From: Tessaracoccus massiliensis
GTDB lineage: Bacteria > Actinomycetota > Actinomycetes > Propionibacteriales > Propionibacteriaceae
DNA: 64,000 nt
NCBI RefSeq assembly: GCF_000826065.2
Contig: NZ_LN623541.1
Span: 400,505-464,504 of the forward strand
Direction of reading: 5' to 3'
Each line of letters begins with the position of its first letter. Position 1 is the stretch's first letter. Under the pieces are notes generated by a model. That model was not told the origin of the DNA. It searched no databases and worked only from the letters and a program-made list of their open reading frames with translations. Both the position numbers and the translations under genes were made by a program. Positions 55,789-64,000 of the stretch are shown piece by piece.

Positions 55789-57345
55789 TCAGGCCGGGCC
55801 GAGGCCGTGCTTCTTGGCCGGGCGGATCTCACGCTTACCCACGAGCAGTTCGAGGGCCATGGCGATCTCAGCGCGGGTGTCCGCCGGGTCGATGATGTCG
55901 TCGACCAGGCCGCGGCTGGCGGCCATGTACGGCGTCGAGAACGTCTCGCGGTACTCCTCCACCAGTTCAGCGCGGCGTGCGTCCTGGTCTTCCGCTGCGG
56001 CGATCTCGCGGCGGAACACGACGTTGGCCGCGCCCTCCGCACCCATCACGGCGATCTCAGCCGTGGGCCAGGCGAACACCTTGTCTGCACCCAGGTCCTT
56101 CGAGCACATCGCCAGGTAGGCGCCGCCGTAGGCCTTGCGGAGCACCACGGTGATCTTCGGGACGGTGGCCGCGGAGTAGGCGTAGAGCATCTTCGCGCCG
56201 TGGCGGATGATGCCGCCGTGCTCCTGGGCGACGCCGGGCAGGAAGCCGGGCACGTCGACGAGGTTGACCACGGGGATGTTGAACGCGTTGCAGAAGCGGA
56301 TGAACTTCGACGCCTTGTCCGAGGAGTCGATGTCGAGCACGCCGGACATGACGCTGGGCTGGTTGGCGATGATGCCGATGGTGCGGCCCACGATGCGGCC
56401 GAAGCCGATCACAATGTTGCGGGCCCAGCCGGCCTGCACCTCGAGGAAGTCCGCGTGGTCGACGATCTCGGCGATCACGTCGCGGATGTCGTAGCCCTTG
56501 TTGGACTCCACGGGGATGATGTCGCGCAGCTTCTCGTTGGGCTCCACCACGTCGTCGGGATCGACGATGGGGGCGTCCTCGGTGTTGTTCTGCGGCAGGA
56601 AGCTCAGCAGCTTCTTGGCGATCAGGATGGCCTGCTCGTCGTCATCCGCCACGAAGTGCACCACGCCGGAGCGACCCATGTGCGCATCCGCGCCGCCCAG
56701 GTCGTCCTGCGTCACCTCTTCGCCGGTGACCTGCTTGATCACGCCGGGGCCCGTGATGAACATGTGGGCCTTGCGGGTCTGGATGATGAAGTCCGTCAGG
56801 GCCGGCGAATAGGCCGCGCCGCCGGCGCAGGGGCCGGCGATGATCGAGATCTGCGGCACCGCGCCCGAGAGGAGCACGTTGGCGTAGAAGACCTTGCCGT
56901 AGCCGGACAGCGAATCGATGCCCTCCTGGACGCGGGCGCCACCGGAATCGTTGATGAACACGAACGGGGTGCCGGTCTGCAGCGAGGCGTTGAGCGCCTC
57001 GGTGACCTTGATGGAGTGGGCCTCACCTGCGGAGCCGCCCATGACGGTGAAGTCCTGGGAGGCGATATGGACGGGGCGGCCCAGCACGTAGCCGGAGCCG
57101 GTGACCACGCCGTCGGCGGGCATGTCCGCCTTGTCCATCCCGAAGGTGGTGGTGCGGTTCGTGCGGAACGCGCCGTTCTCCTGGAACGTGCCGTCGTCGA
57201 GCATGGCGGAGATGCGCTCGCGGGCGGTCATCTTGCCCTTGTCGCGCTGCTTGGCGAGCTTGTCCTCGCCACCGCCTGCCTCAACGTGGGCGCGACGCTC
57301 GGCGAGCTGCTCGAGGCGCTCTGCCATCGTGTACTGCTTTGCCAT
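55789..57345 (-). CDS. Methylmalonyl-CoA transcarboxylase 12S subunit
   Basis: A 518-residue acyl-CoA carboxyltransferase hexamer subunit moving CO2 from methylmalonyl-CoA to biotin, yielding propionyl-CoA. Both crotonase-like halves are clear: SQDFTVMGGSAGEAHSIKV, VFINDSGGARVQEGIDSLSG, ISIIAGPCAGGAAYSPALTDF and, in the second half, VNLVDVPGFLPGVAQEHGGIIRHGAKMLYAYS and GGAYLAMCSKDLGADKVFAWPTAEIAVMG. Downstream are the small subunit and 1.3S; upstream is 5S. Confidence 0.95.
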   Translation of the reverse strand: MAKQYTMAERLEQLAERRAHVEAGGGEDKLAKQRDKGKMTARERISAMLDDGTFQENGAFRTNRTTTFGMDKADMPADGVVTGSGYVLGRPVHIASQDFTVMGGSAGEAHSIKVTEALNASLQTGTPFVFINDSGGARVQEGIDSLSGYGKVFYANVLLSGAVPQISIIAGPCAGGAAYSPALTDFIIQTRKAHMFITGPGVIKQVTGEEVTQDDLGGADAHMGRSGVVHFVADDDEQAILIAKKLLSFLPQNNTEDAPIVDPDDVVEPNEKLRDIIPVESNKGYDIRDVIAEIVDHADFLEVQAGWARNIVIGFGRIVGRTIGIIANQPSVMSGVLDIDSSDKASKFIRFCNAFNIPVVNLVDVPGFLPGVAQEHGGIIRHGAKMLYAYSAATVPKITVVLRKAYGGAYLAMCSKDLGADKVFAWPTAEIAVMGAEGAANVVFRREIAAAEDQDARRAELVEEYRETFSTPYMAASRGLVDDIIDPADTRAEIAMALELLVGKREIRPAKKHGLGPA

Positions 57346-57357
57346 GAAAGATTCTCC

Positions 57358-58857
57358 TTAGACCGGCTCGACGGCAACGCTGTGCGAGCGGCCGGCAATC
57401 GTGACGTTGTACTTGACGGGACCGGTGATGCCGGGAGCGGCGCCACCCTTGGCGGCGGAATCTGCCTCGGCCTTCATCTGGGCCTGGGTCTTGGCGACGG
57501 ACTTGGGGCCCTCGTCGCGGGACTTGAGGAACTTCGGCGCGACGCCGGGGAACATGGCGTTGGTCAGCACGTCCTCCTCGGAGCCGTCGTAGCCGTCGAG
57601 GTTGGAGGCGGCCTCCACCAGTTCGTCCCATTCGGGCTTGAGGTGGTCCGCGGGACGGTCCGTGATGGCTTCCTTCTTCGCCTGGGCCTTGGCCAGCTCA
57701 ATGACCTCGGGGTTACGCTCGCCGAGGCACTCGCCGTAGTAGCCGAGCATCAGGTCTGCGAATTCGCCGGTGAGGACCTTGTAGCGGCCCATCAGCACGT
57801 TGAACACGGCCTGCGTGCCGACGATCTGCGACGACGGGGTCACCAGCGGCGGGTGGCCTGCGTCGGCCTTGACCCTGGGGACCTCCTCCATGACCTCACG
57901 GATGCGGTCGCCCGCGCCCTGGGCCTTGAGCTGCGACTCCATGTTGGAGAGCATGCCGCCGGGGATCTGGGAGGAGAAGATGTCGGTGTCGACGAGGGTG
58001 GCCGACTCGAACTCCTTGTACTTGGGGCGCACCGCGGCGAAGTGGTCGCGGATCTTCAGCAGACGGTCCATGTCGAGGCCGGTGGTGTACCCGGTGCCCT
58101 CGAGCATCGCGACGAGCGACTCGGTGGGGTTGTGACCCGGGCCGAGCGACATCGACGAGATGGCGGTGTCCACGACGTCGGCGCCGGCCTCGATGGCCTT
58201 CATCAGCGACACGAGCGTCACGCCCGTGGTGGAGTGGCAGTGGACGTTGATCTGGATGTCGCCGTAGGTGTCCTTGATGCCCTTGACGATGTCGTAGGCG
58301 GGCTGCGGCTGCAGCAGGGCCGCCATGTCCTTCAGTGCGATGGACTCGGCGCCCATGTCGAGCAGCTGGCCGGCCAGCTTGATGTAGCCCTCGACGGTGT
58401 GGACGGGCGAAACCGTGTAGCAGATGGTGCCCTGAGCGTGCTTGCCCACATCCTTGACGGCCTGCATGGCCTTTGCCATGTTCCGGGGGTCGTTGAGGGC
58501 GTCGAACACGCGGAAGACGTCCATGCCGTTCTCGGCGGACTTCTCCACGAACTTCTCGACGACCATGTCTTCGTAGTGGCGGTATCCCAGGAGGTTCTGG
58601 CCCCGGAGCAGCATCTGCAGCTTCGAGTTGGGCATCAGCTCACGGAACGTCCGCAGCCGCTTCCACGGGTCCTCGTTCAGGAAGCGGATGCACGCGTCGA
58701 ACGTGGCACCGCCCCAGCATTCGACCGACCAGTAACCGGCCTGGTCGATGTCCTCGCACGCATCGACCATGTCTTCCATGGCCATACGGGTCGCCATCAA
58801 ACTCTGATGTGCGTCACGGAGAGCAAGCTCCGTCACGCCGATCTTTCGCGCAGTCAT
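57358..58857 (-). CDS. Methylmalonyl-CoA transcarboxylase 5S subunit
   Basis: A 499-residue pyruvate carboxyltransferase subunit, converting pyruvate plus carboxybiotin to oxaloacetate. The DmpG/HMGL-like TIM barrel begins GVTELALRDAHQSLMATRMA; metal and lysine residues are in SIALKDMAALLQPQPAYD and INVHCHSTTGVT; 'MLLRGQNLLGYRHYEDMVVEKFV' is highly typical of this subunit. ATG 58857 was chosen over the longer frame because the extra 42 residues are not family-like. It is the first gene of the operon, tying glycolysis to propionate formation. Confidence 0.95.
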   Translation of the reverse strand: MTARKIGVTELALRDAHQSLMATRMAMEDMVDACEDIDQAGYWSVECWGGATFDACIRFLNEDPWKRLRTFRELMPNSKLQMLLRGQNLLGYRHYEDMVVEKFVEKSAENGMDVFRVFDALNDPRNMAKAMQAVKDVGKHAQGTICYTVSPVHTVEGYIKLAGQLLDMGAESIALKDMAALLQPQPAYDIVKGIKDTYGDIQINVHCHSTTGVTLVSLMKAIEAGADVVDTAISSMSLGPGHNPTESLVAMLEGTGYTTGLDMDRLLKIRDHFAAVRPKYKEFESATLVDTDIFSSQIPGGMLSNMESQLKAQGAGDRIREVMEEVPRVKADAGHPPLVTPSSQIVGTQAVFNVLMGRYKVLTGEFADLMLGYYGECLGERNPEVIELAKAQAKKEAITDRPADHLKPEWDELVEAASNLDGYDGSEEDVLTNAMFPGVAPKFLKSRDEGPKSVAKTQAQMKAEADSAAKGGAAPGITGPVKYNVTIAGRSHSVAVEPV

Positions 58858-58966
58858 GGGATCTATCCAACCACGGGCCGGGGGCCTTCTAAAGGCCACC
58901 CCCGATGAAAGTGCTCCCGCGCCCACAAGTAGACTTGTCTGCGATTCGTGTTCTTTTGGGACACAG

Positions 58967-59000
58967 CACACGGGACCGCCCAATTGGGCGGTCCCGTGTG
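58967..59000. terminator. Perfect 34-bp palindromic terminator
   Basis: A 15-bp perfect stem with an AATT loop, CACACGGGACCGCCC / GGGCGGTCCCGTGTG. It lies just downstream of the CsbD gene (minus strand) and upstream of the transcarboxylase promoter region; the 171-bp gap holds nothing else obvious. Confidence 0.8.
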
Positions 59001-59028
59001 GTTCAGGGCCTGGTAAGGCAGTGGATCG

Positions 59029-59253
59029 TCAGCGACGATCCTTCGTGACGTCATCCTTGAAGTCCTCGACCTTGTCTGCGAAGCTTCCGGACGCATCGCC
59101 AACCTTTTCGTTGACGCGATCGCCAAGCTCTGAAACGTTGGCTTCGATGCGGTCCTTCTGGCCGTCGCGGCGGAGCGACTCGTTGTCGGCTGCGTCGCCG
59201 ATGCCTTCCTTGGCCTTACCGACGGTTTCCTTGATCTTGTCACCGAGTCCCAT
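59029..59253 (-). CDS. CsbD-like small stress protein
   Basis: A 74-residue hydrophilic, charged helical protein. The pattern GLGDKIKETVGKAKEGIGDAADN and the later DRVNEKVGDASGSFADKVEDF is typical of CsbD-family general stress proteins. Molecular function unknown. ATG 59253 has GGAGGC upstream, so translation should be strong. Confidence 0.85.
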   Translation of the reverse strand: MGLGDKIKETVGKAKEGIGDAADNESLRRDGQKDRIEANVSELGDRVNEKVGDASGSFADKVEDFKDDVTKDRR

Positions 59254-59360
59254 ATGTTGCCTCCTACAGATCGGGGATAGGAATCACCAATCTACCCGGC
59301 ACCGCCAAACACGGGAAGAGCCCGAGCCCCATCCCACCCCTTCGGGTAGTGCTGGACGCG

Positions 59361-59409
59361 CTGGTTGAGCCGCGCTCTGCGACGAAGGAGCCAGCGCGTG
59401 TCGAAACCC
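59361..59409 (-). repeat. Dispersed repeat, family B, copy 4 (inverted orientation)
   Basis: GCTGGTTGAGC...GTGTCGAAAC is the reverse complement of the family-B boundary words. It lies in the 164-bp gap between csbD and the deacetylase gene, 8 bp from the latter's stop. Confidence 0.6.
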
Positions 59410-59417
59410 CGCAACAT

Positions 59418-60314
59418 TCATCGGGCCGGAAGCACCTGGCCGAGCGTCGCAAACGTGTGGCCCTCATCGGTCAGGCTGGCGATGGCGCGCCTGATCCCCT
59501 CCGCGGTCCCGGAGCCGGGACGGTTGAAGTGGCCCAGGCAGATGGAGCCCGCCATGGCCTGCCGGGTGGATTCGTGCACCTGGGCGGCGTTGAACGTGGC
59601 GCCGGCATCCGCGTTGATGTCGAAGTTGACCACCTGCATCCCGAGTGCCTCGGCCACCCTGACTGCCACGTCGTCGTAGTGCGCGGTGCCGGAGCGGAAG
59701 AACCGCGGGGGCTCCCCCAGCAGGCCGGTGAGCAGTTCCTGCGCGCCGGCCACCTCGTCGTAGACCTCCGCCACCGACGCGGTACCGGCGATCCCGTAGG
59801 CCTCCTCCCCCGTCACGGACAGCGGCAGATGGCGGGTGCCGTGGTTGGCGATCTCAAACAGCGGGTCGGCGATGAGTGACTGCAGCGTGCCGGGATTGGC
59901 GCCGGCCCAGCGGGCATTGATGAACAGGGTTGCGGGGGTGCCCGTTGCGGTCAGCATCGACAGGAGATCCTCGTCGACCCCGGAGCCGTTGGGCCCACCG
60001 CACGCGTCGAAGGTCAGCACCACTGGAGCCTGTTCGTGGCGCAGAACCACGCCCTCGACCTCGAGGCCCCACTGCGTGGGGGTTTCCCCTTCGAAGCGGG
60101 CGGCGATCTCCTCGCGGCCGGGCACCAGCGGCGACGGCTTCGGCGTCGGGTCAGGCGTGGGCGTCTGCGACACCGCCGGTGTGGGCGCCGGCGGCACCGA
60201 CGCGCGGGGCGGACCGGCCGACGGCGGAACCGTCGGCGGCGGTTCGGTGCCGGGCGCACACCCGGCGACCGCGAGGGCCCCCAGCGCGAGGATGCCCCGC
60301 CGTCGGATGGTCAC
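59418..60314 (-). CDS. Secreted polysaccharide deacetylase-family lipoprotein
   Basis: A 298-residue protein: signal with twin-Arg-like RRR and lipobox VAGC, a Pro/Thr linker of about 50 residues, then a NodB-type domain. Motif 1 is VLTFDACGGPNGSG, with DAC in place of the usual DDG; motif 2 HGTRHLPLSV keeps both metal His; motif 3 reads RFFRSGTAHYDD. The single-Asp motif 1 occurs in a known subgroup, but activity is less certain than for the 48999 homologue. It sits 4 bp from the downstream end of the GRKW/FNN protein gene. Confidence 0.85.
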   Translation of the reverse strand: MTIRRRGILALGALAVAGCAPGTEPPPTVPPSAGPPRASVPPAPTPAVSQTPTPDPTPKPSPLVPGREEIAARFEGETPTQWGLEVEGVVLRHEQAPVVLTFDACGGPNGSGVDEDLLSMLTATGTPATLFINARWAGANPGTLQSLIADPLFEIANHGTRHLPLSVTGEEAYGIAGTASVAEVYDEVAGAQELLTGLLGEPPRFFRSGTAHYDDVAVRVAEALGMQVVNFDINADAGATFNAAQVHESTRQAMAGSICLGHFNRPGSGTAEGIRRAIASLTDEGHTFATLGQVLPAR

Positions 60315-60318
60315 CGGA

Positions 60319-61557
60319 TCAGCCGAACTGGACGATGTTGTTGAACAGTTCCTTGTTCACCACGCGGTAGCCGCCGCCAGGAGCGACCTCGGCGACGGTG
60401 GCCACGGCGTAGGAGCGGCAGCCGCCCCGGCCGGAGGCTGCGGTGTCGCATTCGACGCGCCACTTGCGGCCATCCTTGGCCGTCCAACTGCCCTTGTAGC
60501 CGACCTGCCCGTTGCCGCCCAACGGGTTGCCCTTCCACAGCGAACGAGGCGACGGCTTGTAGGTGAGGTTGTTGAAGGCCCAGCCGTCCTTCTGGGTGAA
60601 GGTGCCTGCCGAGTACTGGATCTGGGTGGCCCAGATCTCCGTGCGGCACCGCTCCGTGGCCGAATACGGCTCACAGCTGGTCTTCCACTTGCGCCCGTTG
60701 TAGTTCCACTCGCCGGGGATGGTGTAGACGTTGAAGAGCTTGCTGTCTGTGGAGAGCTTCCAGTCGAGGTCCATCTTCGGATCGGTGCTGGTGAGATCCG
60801 TGTGGCCGTGGGTCACGTTGACCACGCGCATCTCGTACTTGCCGGTGGTCAACCCCGCGGGCAGCTGCCCGGGCAGTTCCGTGATTCCCGCGCCGGCGCC
60901 CTGGACGGGCCCCTTGGCATCGACGGCGACCCACTGCTTCCCGCGCTTGATCTGCACGCTATACCTGGCGCTCTTCGACGCGTTGAACAGCTTGCGCTTG
61001 AAGACGCCGTCCTTGGTGGGGGCGGCCACGAAGCCCTGATCTGCGGGTCGCTTGGAAACCTGATGCGTTTGGGAGCTCAGCTGCCAACCGCCGATCTCCG
61101 AAACCGATTCCAGGCCAGGGCGCCAATCGGTGGGTTGCACCAGGATCCACGACGAGGACGTGTAGGGGCTGGGCAGCGCGGGCGCCTTGAGCGTCACCCG
61201 GGCGGTGCCGAGCTTGTCGGAGGCTTTGACCTTCTTCGGGGTGACCAGGACCGGCTCCGAGATGGTGCGGAAGTGCACCTTGCGGTCCCATTCGTGCTGC
61301 AGGAGGAAGGCGCTGACAGACACCGTCACCCCGGGCGTGCCCATGATGGTGGCGCTCACTGCGTTGCCCTCCTCCGGATCCGGCTCAACGGATGCCTGAT
61401 CGAGGATGATGCGGCAGTTGTGCACGCTGCCGGCGCACAGCTTGGAGGTCTCCGGGCTCATCCTGTTGGCCTGCGCGCCCTGGGGCGCCAGCGTCAGCCC
61501 CGCCGTCGCGAGCGCGGCGGCCATCAGAGCGCCCAACCAGCGTCGTGTCTTGTTCAT
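60319..61557 (-). CDS. Secreted protein with C-terminal GRKW/FNN repeat domain (paralogue 1)
   Basis: A 412-residue exported protein. Signal peptide MNKTRRWLGALMAAALATAG with AxA-type cleavage around residue 30; a beta-rich N-terminal region with an early Cys pair (KLCAGSVHNCRI); C-terminal domain about 277-412. The latter is two related units: NGRKWKTSCEPYSATERCRT...GWAFNNLTY and DGRKWRVECDTAASGRGGCRSY...LFNNIVQF, each with a closely spaced Cys pair. It is the same domain as at the end of the amylopullulanase and in the upstream paralogue. Function unknown; wall or glycan attachment is a guess. Confidence 0.82.
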   Translation of the reverse strand: MNKTRRWLGALMAAALATAGLTLAPQGAQANRMSPETSKLCAGSVHNCRIILDQASVEPDPEEGNAVSATIMGTPGVTVSVSAFLLQHEWDRKVHFRTISEPVLVTPKKVKASDKLGTARVTLKAPALPSPYTSSSWILVQPTDWRPGLESVSEIGGWQLSSQTHQVSKRPADQGFVAAPTKDGVFKRKLFNASKSARYSVQIKRGKQWVAVDAKGPVQGAGAGITELPGQLPAGLTTGKYEMRVVNVTHGHTDLTSTDPKMDLDWKLSTDSKLFNVYTIPGEWNYNGRKWKTSCEPYSATERCRTEIWATQIQYSAGTFTQKDGWAFNNLTYKPSPRSLWKGNPLGGNGQVGYKGSWTAKDGRKWRVECDTAASGRGGCRSYAVATVAEVAPGGGYRVVNKELFNNIVQFG

Positions 61558-61575
61558 GGATGCCTCCCGACATGG

Positions 61576-61609
61576 TGATGGGGCCCGCCGACACTGGCGG
61601 GCCCCATCA
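61576..61609 (-). terminator. Hairpin between the two GRKW/FNN paralogues
   Basis: A perfect 14-bp stem (61576-61589 / 61596-61609) with a 6-nt loop. It lies after the stop of the 61645 gene and just before the ribosome binding site of the 61557 start, so it may attenuate read-through. Confidence 0.7.
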
Positions 61610-61644
61610 TCCTAAGCCTGGATCTGATCAGGCTTCGTGGTGGT

Positions 61645-62964
61645 TCAGCTGAACAGCACGATGTTGTTGAACAGCTCCTTGCTCACCACGCGGTAGCCGC
61701 CACCGGGAGCCGCCTCAGCGACGGAAGCCACGGCGTAGGAGCGGCAACCGCCCCCGCCGGTGGCGGCCGAGTCGCACTCGACGCGCCACTTGCGACCGTC
61801 AGCCGCGGTCCAGCTGCCCTTGTATCCGACGGTGCCGTTGCCGCCGATGGGGTTGCCCTTCCAGAGCGAACGCGCGGAGGCCTTGTAGGTCAGGTTGTTG
61901 AACGCCCAGCCGTCGACGCGGCTGAACTTCCCGCCGGAGTACAGGATCTGGGTGGCCCAGATCTCCGTGCGGCACCGCTCGGTGGCCGAGTACGGCTCGC
62001 AGTTGGTCTTCCACTTGCGGCCGTTGTAATCCCACACACCCGGGGTGGTGTAGACGTTGAAGTCCTTGTCGCCGGGCTTGGGCGGGGTGGCGTTGTAGGT
62101 CCACGTGAAGTACGTGAACGGCTCATCGGGGCTGATGTCGGTGACGTTCCTCGTCACGTTGACCAGGCGGGTACGGTACTTGCCGGTGGGCAGATCCTTC
62201 GGGGGCGCAGCCTGGACGACGGCGGTGCCCATCCTGCCGACGGTGCCGGGGCCCTTCGTGTCGATCGTGACCCACTTGCCGCCGCGCAGGAGCTGCACGG
62301 AGTACTTGTCGCCGGTGATGGCGGTGTCGACCTTGCGGTGGAAGTAGTCGGTGAAGTTCTGCTCCGCGAAGCCCGTGTCCCGGCCACGTGCCGAACGCAC
62401 CTGGACCTCGTCGATCTTGGTGGCGGCCCTGCTCGAGGACAGCGCCCCGTACCGGGGGGTCCAGTCCGCCGTCTGCACCACGACGAGGCTGCCGTCGTAG
62501 GGCGCCGGGATCTTTCCGATGGTGACCTCGACGCGCGTCTGGCCATAGCTGGCTGCCGACGATCCGGTGGGCGTGGCCGCGACGGCGTTGGAGATGGGGA
62601 CCGCGGTGTACTCGGTCTCACTGACCCATCGGATGGCGAAGGCCCGCACCTGGACCTGCCTGTCCTTCTGGCCGAGGACGTTGATGGACATCGGCTTGCC
62701 CTCCTGCCACGAGCTCTCGGGATCCGTGCCCAGCCGGATGGGGGTGCCGACGCCACAGTCGCGCGTGTTGGAACACAGGATCTTGGACATGGGGCTGAGG
62801 TCCTTGGTGTCCATGCGCACGGACTGGGCCCCGGCCTGAGCCTGCGACGCCTGGCCGACGGGCTGGAGTGTGGTGCCGTCGGCGTGCGCCAGCGGCGAGG
62901 TGACAACTGCGCCGGTCAGCGCCAGGGCCGCGGCTGCGGCGGCCCCCATGACCTTCTTCAACAT
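61645..62964 (-). CDS. Secreted protein with C-terminal GRKW/FNN repeat domain (paralogue 2)
   Basis: A 439-residue exported protein: signal peptide (1 to about 28, ALALTGAVVTSPLAHA), an N-terminal beta-rich region with early Cys pair (KILCSNTRDCGVG), and a C-terminal GRKW/FNN domain (about 303-439) nearly identical in layout to paralogue 1 (NGRKWKTNCEPYSATERCRT, DGRKWRVECDSAATGGGGCRSY, LFNNIVLFS). The middle 'KYSVQLLRGGKWVTIDTKGPGTV' also matches paralogue 1's 'RYSVQIKRGKQWVAVDAKGPV', so the genes arose by duplication. Confidence 0.82.
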   Translation of the reverse strand: MLKKVMGAAAAAALALTGAVVTSPLAHADGTTLQPVGQASQAQAGAQSVRMDTKDLSPMSKILCSNTRDCGVGTPIRLGTDPESSWQEGKPMSINVLGQKDRQVQVRAFAIRWVSETEYTAVPISNAVAATPTGSSAASYGQTRVEVTIGKIPAPYDGSLVVVQTADWTPRYGALSSSRAATKIDEVQVRSARGRDTGFAEQNFTDYFHRKVDTAITGDKYSVQLLRGGKWVTIDTKGPGTVGRMGTAVVQAAPPKDLPTGKYRTRLVNVTRNVTDISPDEPFTYFTWTYNATPPKPGDKDFNVYTTPGVWDYNGRKWKTNCEPYSATERCRTEIWATQILYSGGKFSRVDGWAFNNLTYKASARSLWKGNPIGGNGTVGYKGSWTAADGRKWRVECDSAATGGGGCRSYAVASVAEAAPGGGYRVVSKELFNNIVLFS

Positions 62965-63004
62965 TGAATGTCCTTTCCTGCGGGTCTGGGTTCATTGTGC
63001 CCCC

Positions 63005-63030
63005 GGAAGGGGCCACCTGAGGCCCCTTCC
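63005..63030 (-). terminator. Terminator of the lost third GRKW/FNN gene
   Basis: A perfect 10-bp stem, GGAAGGGGCC / GGCCCCTTCC, with a 6-nt loop, 10 bp after the stop codon of the remnant at 63041. It is a retained native terminator. Confidence 0.7.
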
Positions 63031-63040
63031 AGGCAGCAAC

Positions 63041-63127
63041 TCAACTGTTGAACAACACGACGTTGTTCAACAGTTTCTTGGTCACCACGCGGTATCCGCC
63101 GCCGGGGGCCGACTCTGCGACCTGGAT
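63041..63127 (-). pseudogene. C-terminal remnant of a third GRKW/FNN protein gene
   Basis: The minus strand reads VAESAPGGGYRVVTKKLLNNVVLFNS and then TGA at 63041, matching the last 25 residues of the two neighbouring paralogues (VAEAAPGGGYRVVSKELFNNIVLFS). Homology stops near 63127, where the sequence switches to a beta-glucosidase fragment on the other strand. The gene has lost everything but its tail. Confidence 0.85.
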
Positions 63128-63141
63128 CACCGGAGCGACCC

Positions 63142-64000
63142 ACGGCCAGCGAATCCGAGGGGATGGACCGCCAGCACCTCAACCTGCCCGCGGCCCAGGT
63201 CTCGCTGCTGCACGCTGTGGCCGCGGCGAACCCGCGTGTGGTGGTGGTGCTCAGCGCAGGCAGCGTGGTGGACCTCTCCTGGAGCCACCTGGCGCCGGGC
63301 ATCCTGCACAGCTACCTGTCCGGTCAGGCGGGCGCGGAGGGCGTCGTCGACGTACTCACCGGTGCCGCGAACCCGTCCGGCAAGCTCGCCGAGACCTCCC
63401 CCCACGCGCTGGGCGACACCCCCACGCACGATCGCTTCCCCGCCGACACCCGCCACGCCATGTACCGGGAGGGGCCCTTCGTCGGCTACCGCTTCTACGA
63501 GGCGGCCGGCCGTCCCGTCAAGCACCCCTTCGGCTTCGGGCTGAGCTACACGACGTTCGGCTACTCGGGTCTGGAGCTGGACGCCGACGGCGCCCGCTTC
63601 ACCCTGACCAACACGGGCCCGGTGGCGGGCGCGGAGGTCGCGCAGCTGTACGTGTCGCTGCCTGGCAGCGCGGTGCTGCGTCCTGAGCAGGAGCTCAAGG
63701 GCTTCGCGAAGGTGGTCCTCGAGCCGGGCGAATCGCGCCAGGTGACCATCCCCTTCGACCGGTACACCTGGCGGCACTACGACGTCGACGCCGGCGCGTG
63801 GCGCACGGAGGGCGGCACGTGGGAGGTGCGCATCGGCGCCAGTTCCGCGGACATCCGCCTCACGGGCGAGATGGTGGTGGACGGTGAGCGGATGGAGTCG
63901 CCCTACGACGTGGCGACGATGCGCGCGGCGTTGCTGCGCGGGGCCGACGACACCGAGTTCGCCACGCTGCTGGGCCGCCCAGTCCCCCGCGAGTCGACGG
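63142..64000 (+). pseudogene. 5'-truncated GH3 beta-glucosidase fragment (runs off window)
   Basis: The plus frame from 63142 is open to the window end (286 codons) and reads as the C-terminal half of a GH3 enzyme: SESEGMDRQHLNLPAAQVSLL, NPRVVVVLSAGSVVDL, TGAANPSGKLAET, KHPFGFGLSYTTFGYSGL and then the Fn3-like domain (TNTGPVAGAEVAQLYVSLPG, PFDRYTWRHYD). The N-terminal TIM barrel with the catalytic Asp is missing. An internal ATG at 63163 exists, but no ribosome binding site or promoter is seen. It is probably a deletion product, unless the junction is an assembly error. Confidence 0.8.

Noticed and set aside
55807..58908. A 1033-codon plus-strand open frame across the transcarboxylase genes
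   Set aside because: Antisense shadow of the 12S and 5S genes; its composition (strings of H, G, V, D, E, L) shows no domain or signal.

Overview
The window is high-GC DNA from an actinobacterium. The clearest taxonomic pointer is the complete biotin-dependent methylmalonyl-CoA transcarboxylase locus (5S, 12S and 1.3S subunits, 55143-58857), the hallmark enzyme of the Wood-Werkman propionate cycle in Propionibacteriaceae. The gluABCD uptake operon, the carD-ispD-ispF cluster, senX3-regX3 facing phoU, and the csp/DUF3027 pair are all typical actinobacterial arrangements. A Tessaracoccus-like genus is my guess, not something the sequence proves.

Layout. 1-10994 holds a cut-off PEP/pyruvate-binding protein, a purine permease, a gluABCD-type amino-acid ABC operon, csp/DUF3027, nagB and small enzymes (NUDIX, CutC, GNAT). 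11425-17754 is one giant secreted amylopullulanase gene with two GH13 catalytic domains. 17879-24399 is a complete four-gene Wadjet (JetABCD) anti-plasmid system read on the minus strand, preceded by a DUF4143 ATPase gene and four 10-bp iterons at an exact 23-bp period. 25919-28182 is a groEL without groES, divergent from a small HExxH protein gene, with two CIRCE operators between them. 28255-43155 is mostly housekeeping: manA, a tRNA-Thr, an msiK-type sugar ABC ATPase, metB, DUF4032, a DsbA-family protein, cysS, rlmB and glyA. 43220-55019 has ispDF-carD, the phosphate regulators senX3-regX3/phoU with a PHO box, gpmA, a secreted nuclease, an AI-2E-family exporter and several lipoproteins. 55143-58857 is the transcarboxylase. 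59418-64000 contains a secreted deacetylase, two tandem secreted paralogues, the last codons of a third copy, and a 5'-truncated GH3 beta-glucosidase.

How the parts fit. The lifestyle suggested is saccharolytic and propionic: extracellular alpha-glucan breakdown (amylopullulanase), sugar import energised by an MsiK-like ATPase, amino-sugar and mannose entry (nagB, manA), glycolysis (gpmA), and propionate formation through transcarboxylase.

The most unusual features are: (i) a Cys-paired tandem-repeat domain (called here GRKW/FNN) that ends the amylopullulanase and both 60-63 kb secreted proteins and survives as a remnant at 63041; (ii) the Wadjet locus and its ATPase/iteron neighbour; (iii) a heat-shock-operator-linked putative metalloprotease; (iv) a 62-bp tandem duplication that rewrites the end of a lipoprotein; (v) compound dispersed intergenic repeats; and (vi) two apparent rearrangement scars, at 37.75-38.05 kb and 63.13 kb. 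Several very long open frames antisense to real genes are GC-driven shadows and are not annotated. All function calls come from reading motifs by eye; no database search was run.
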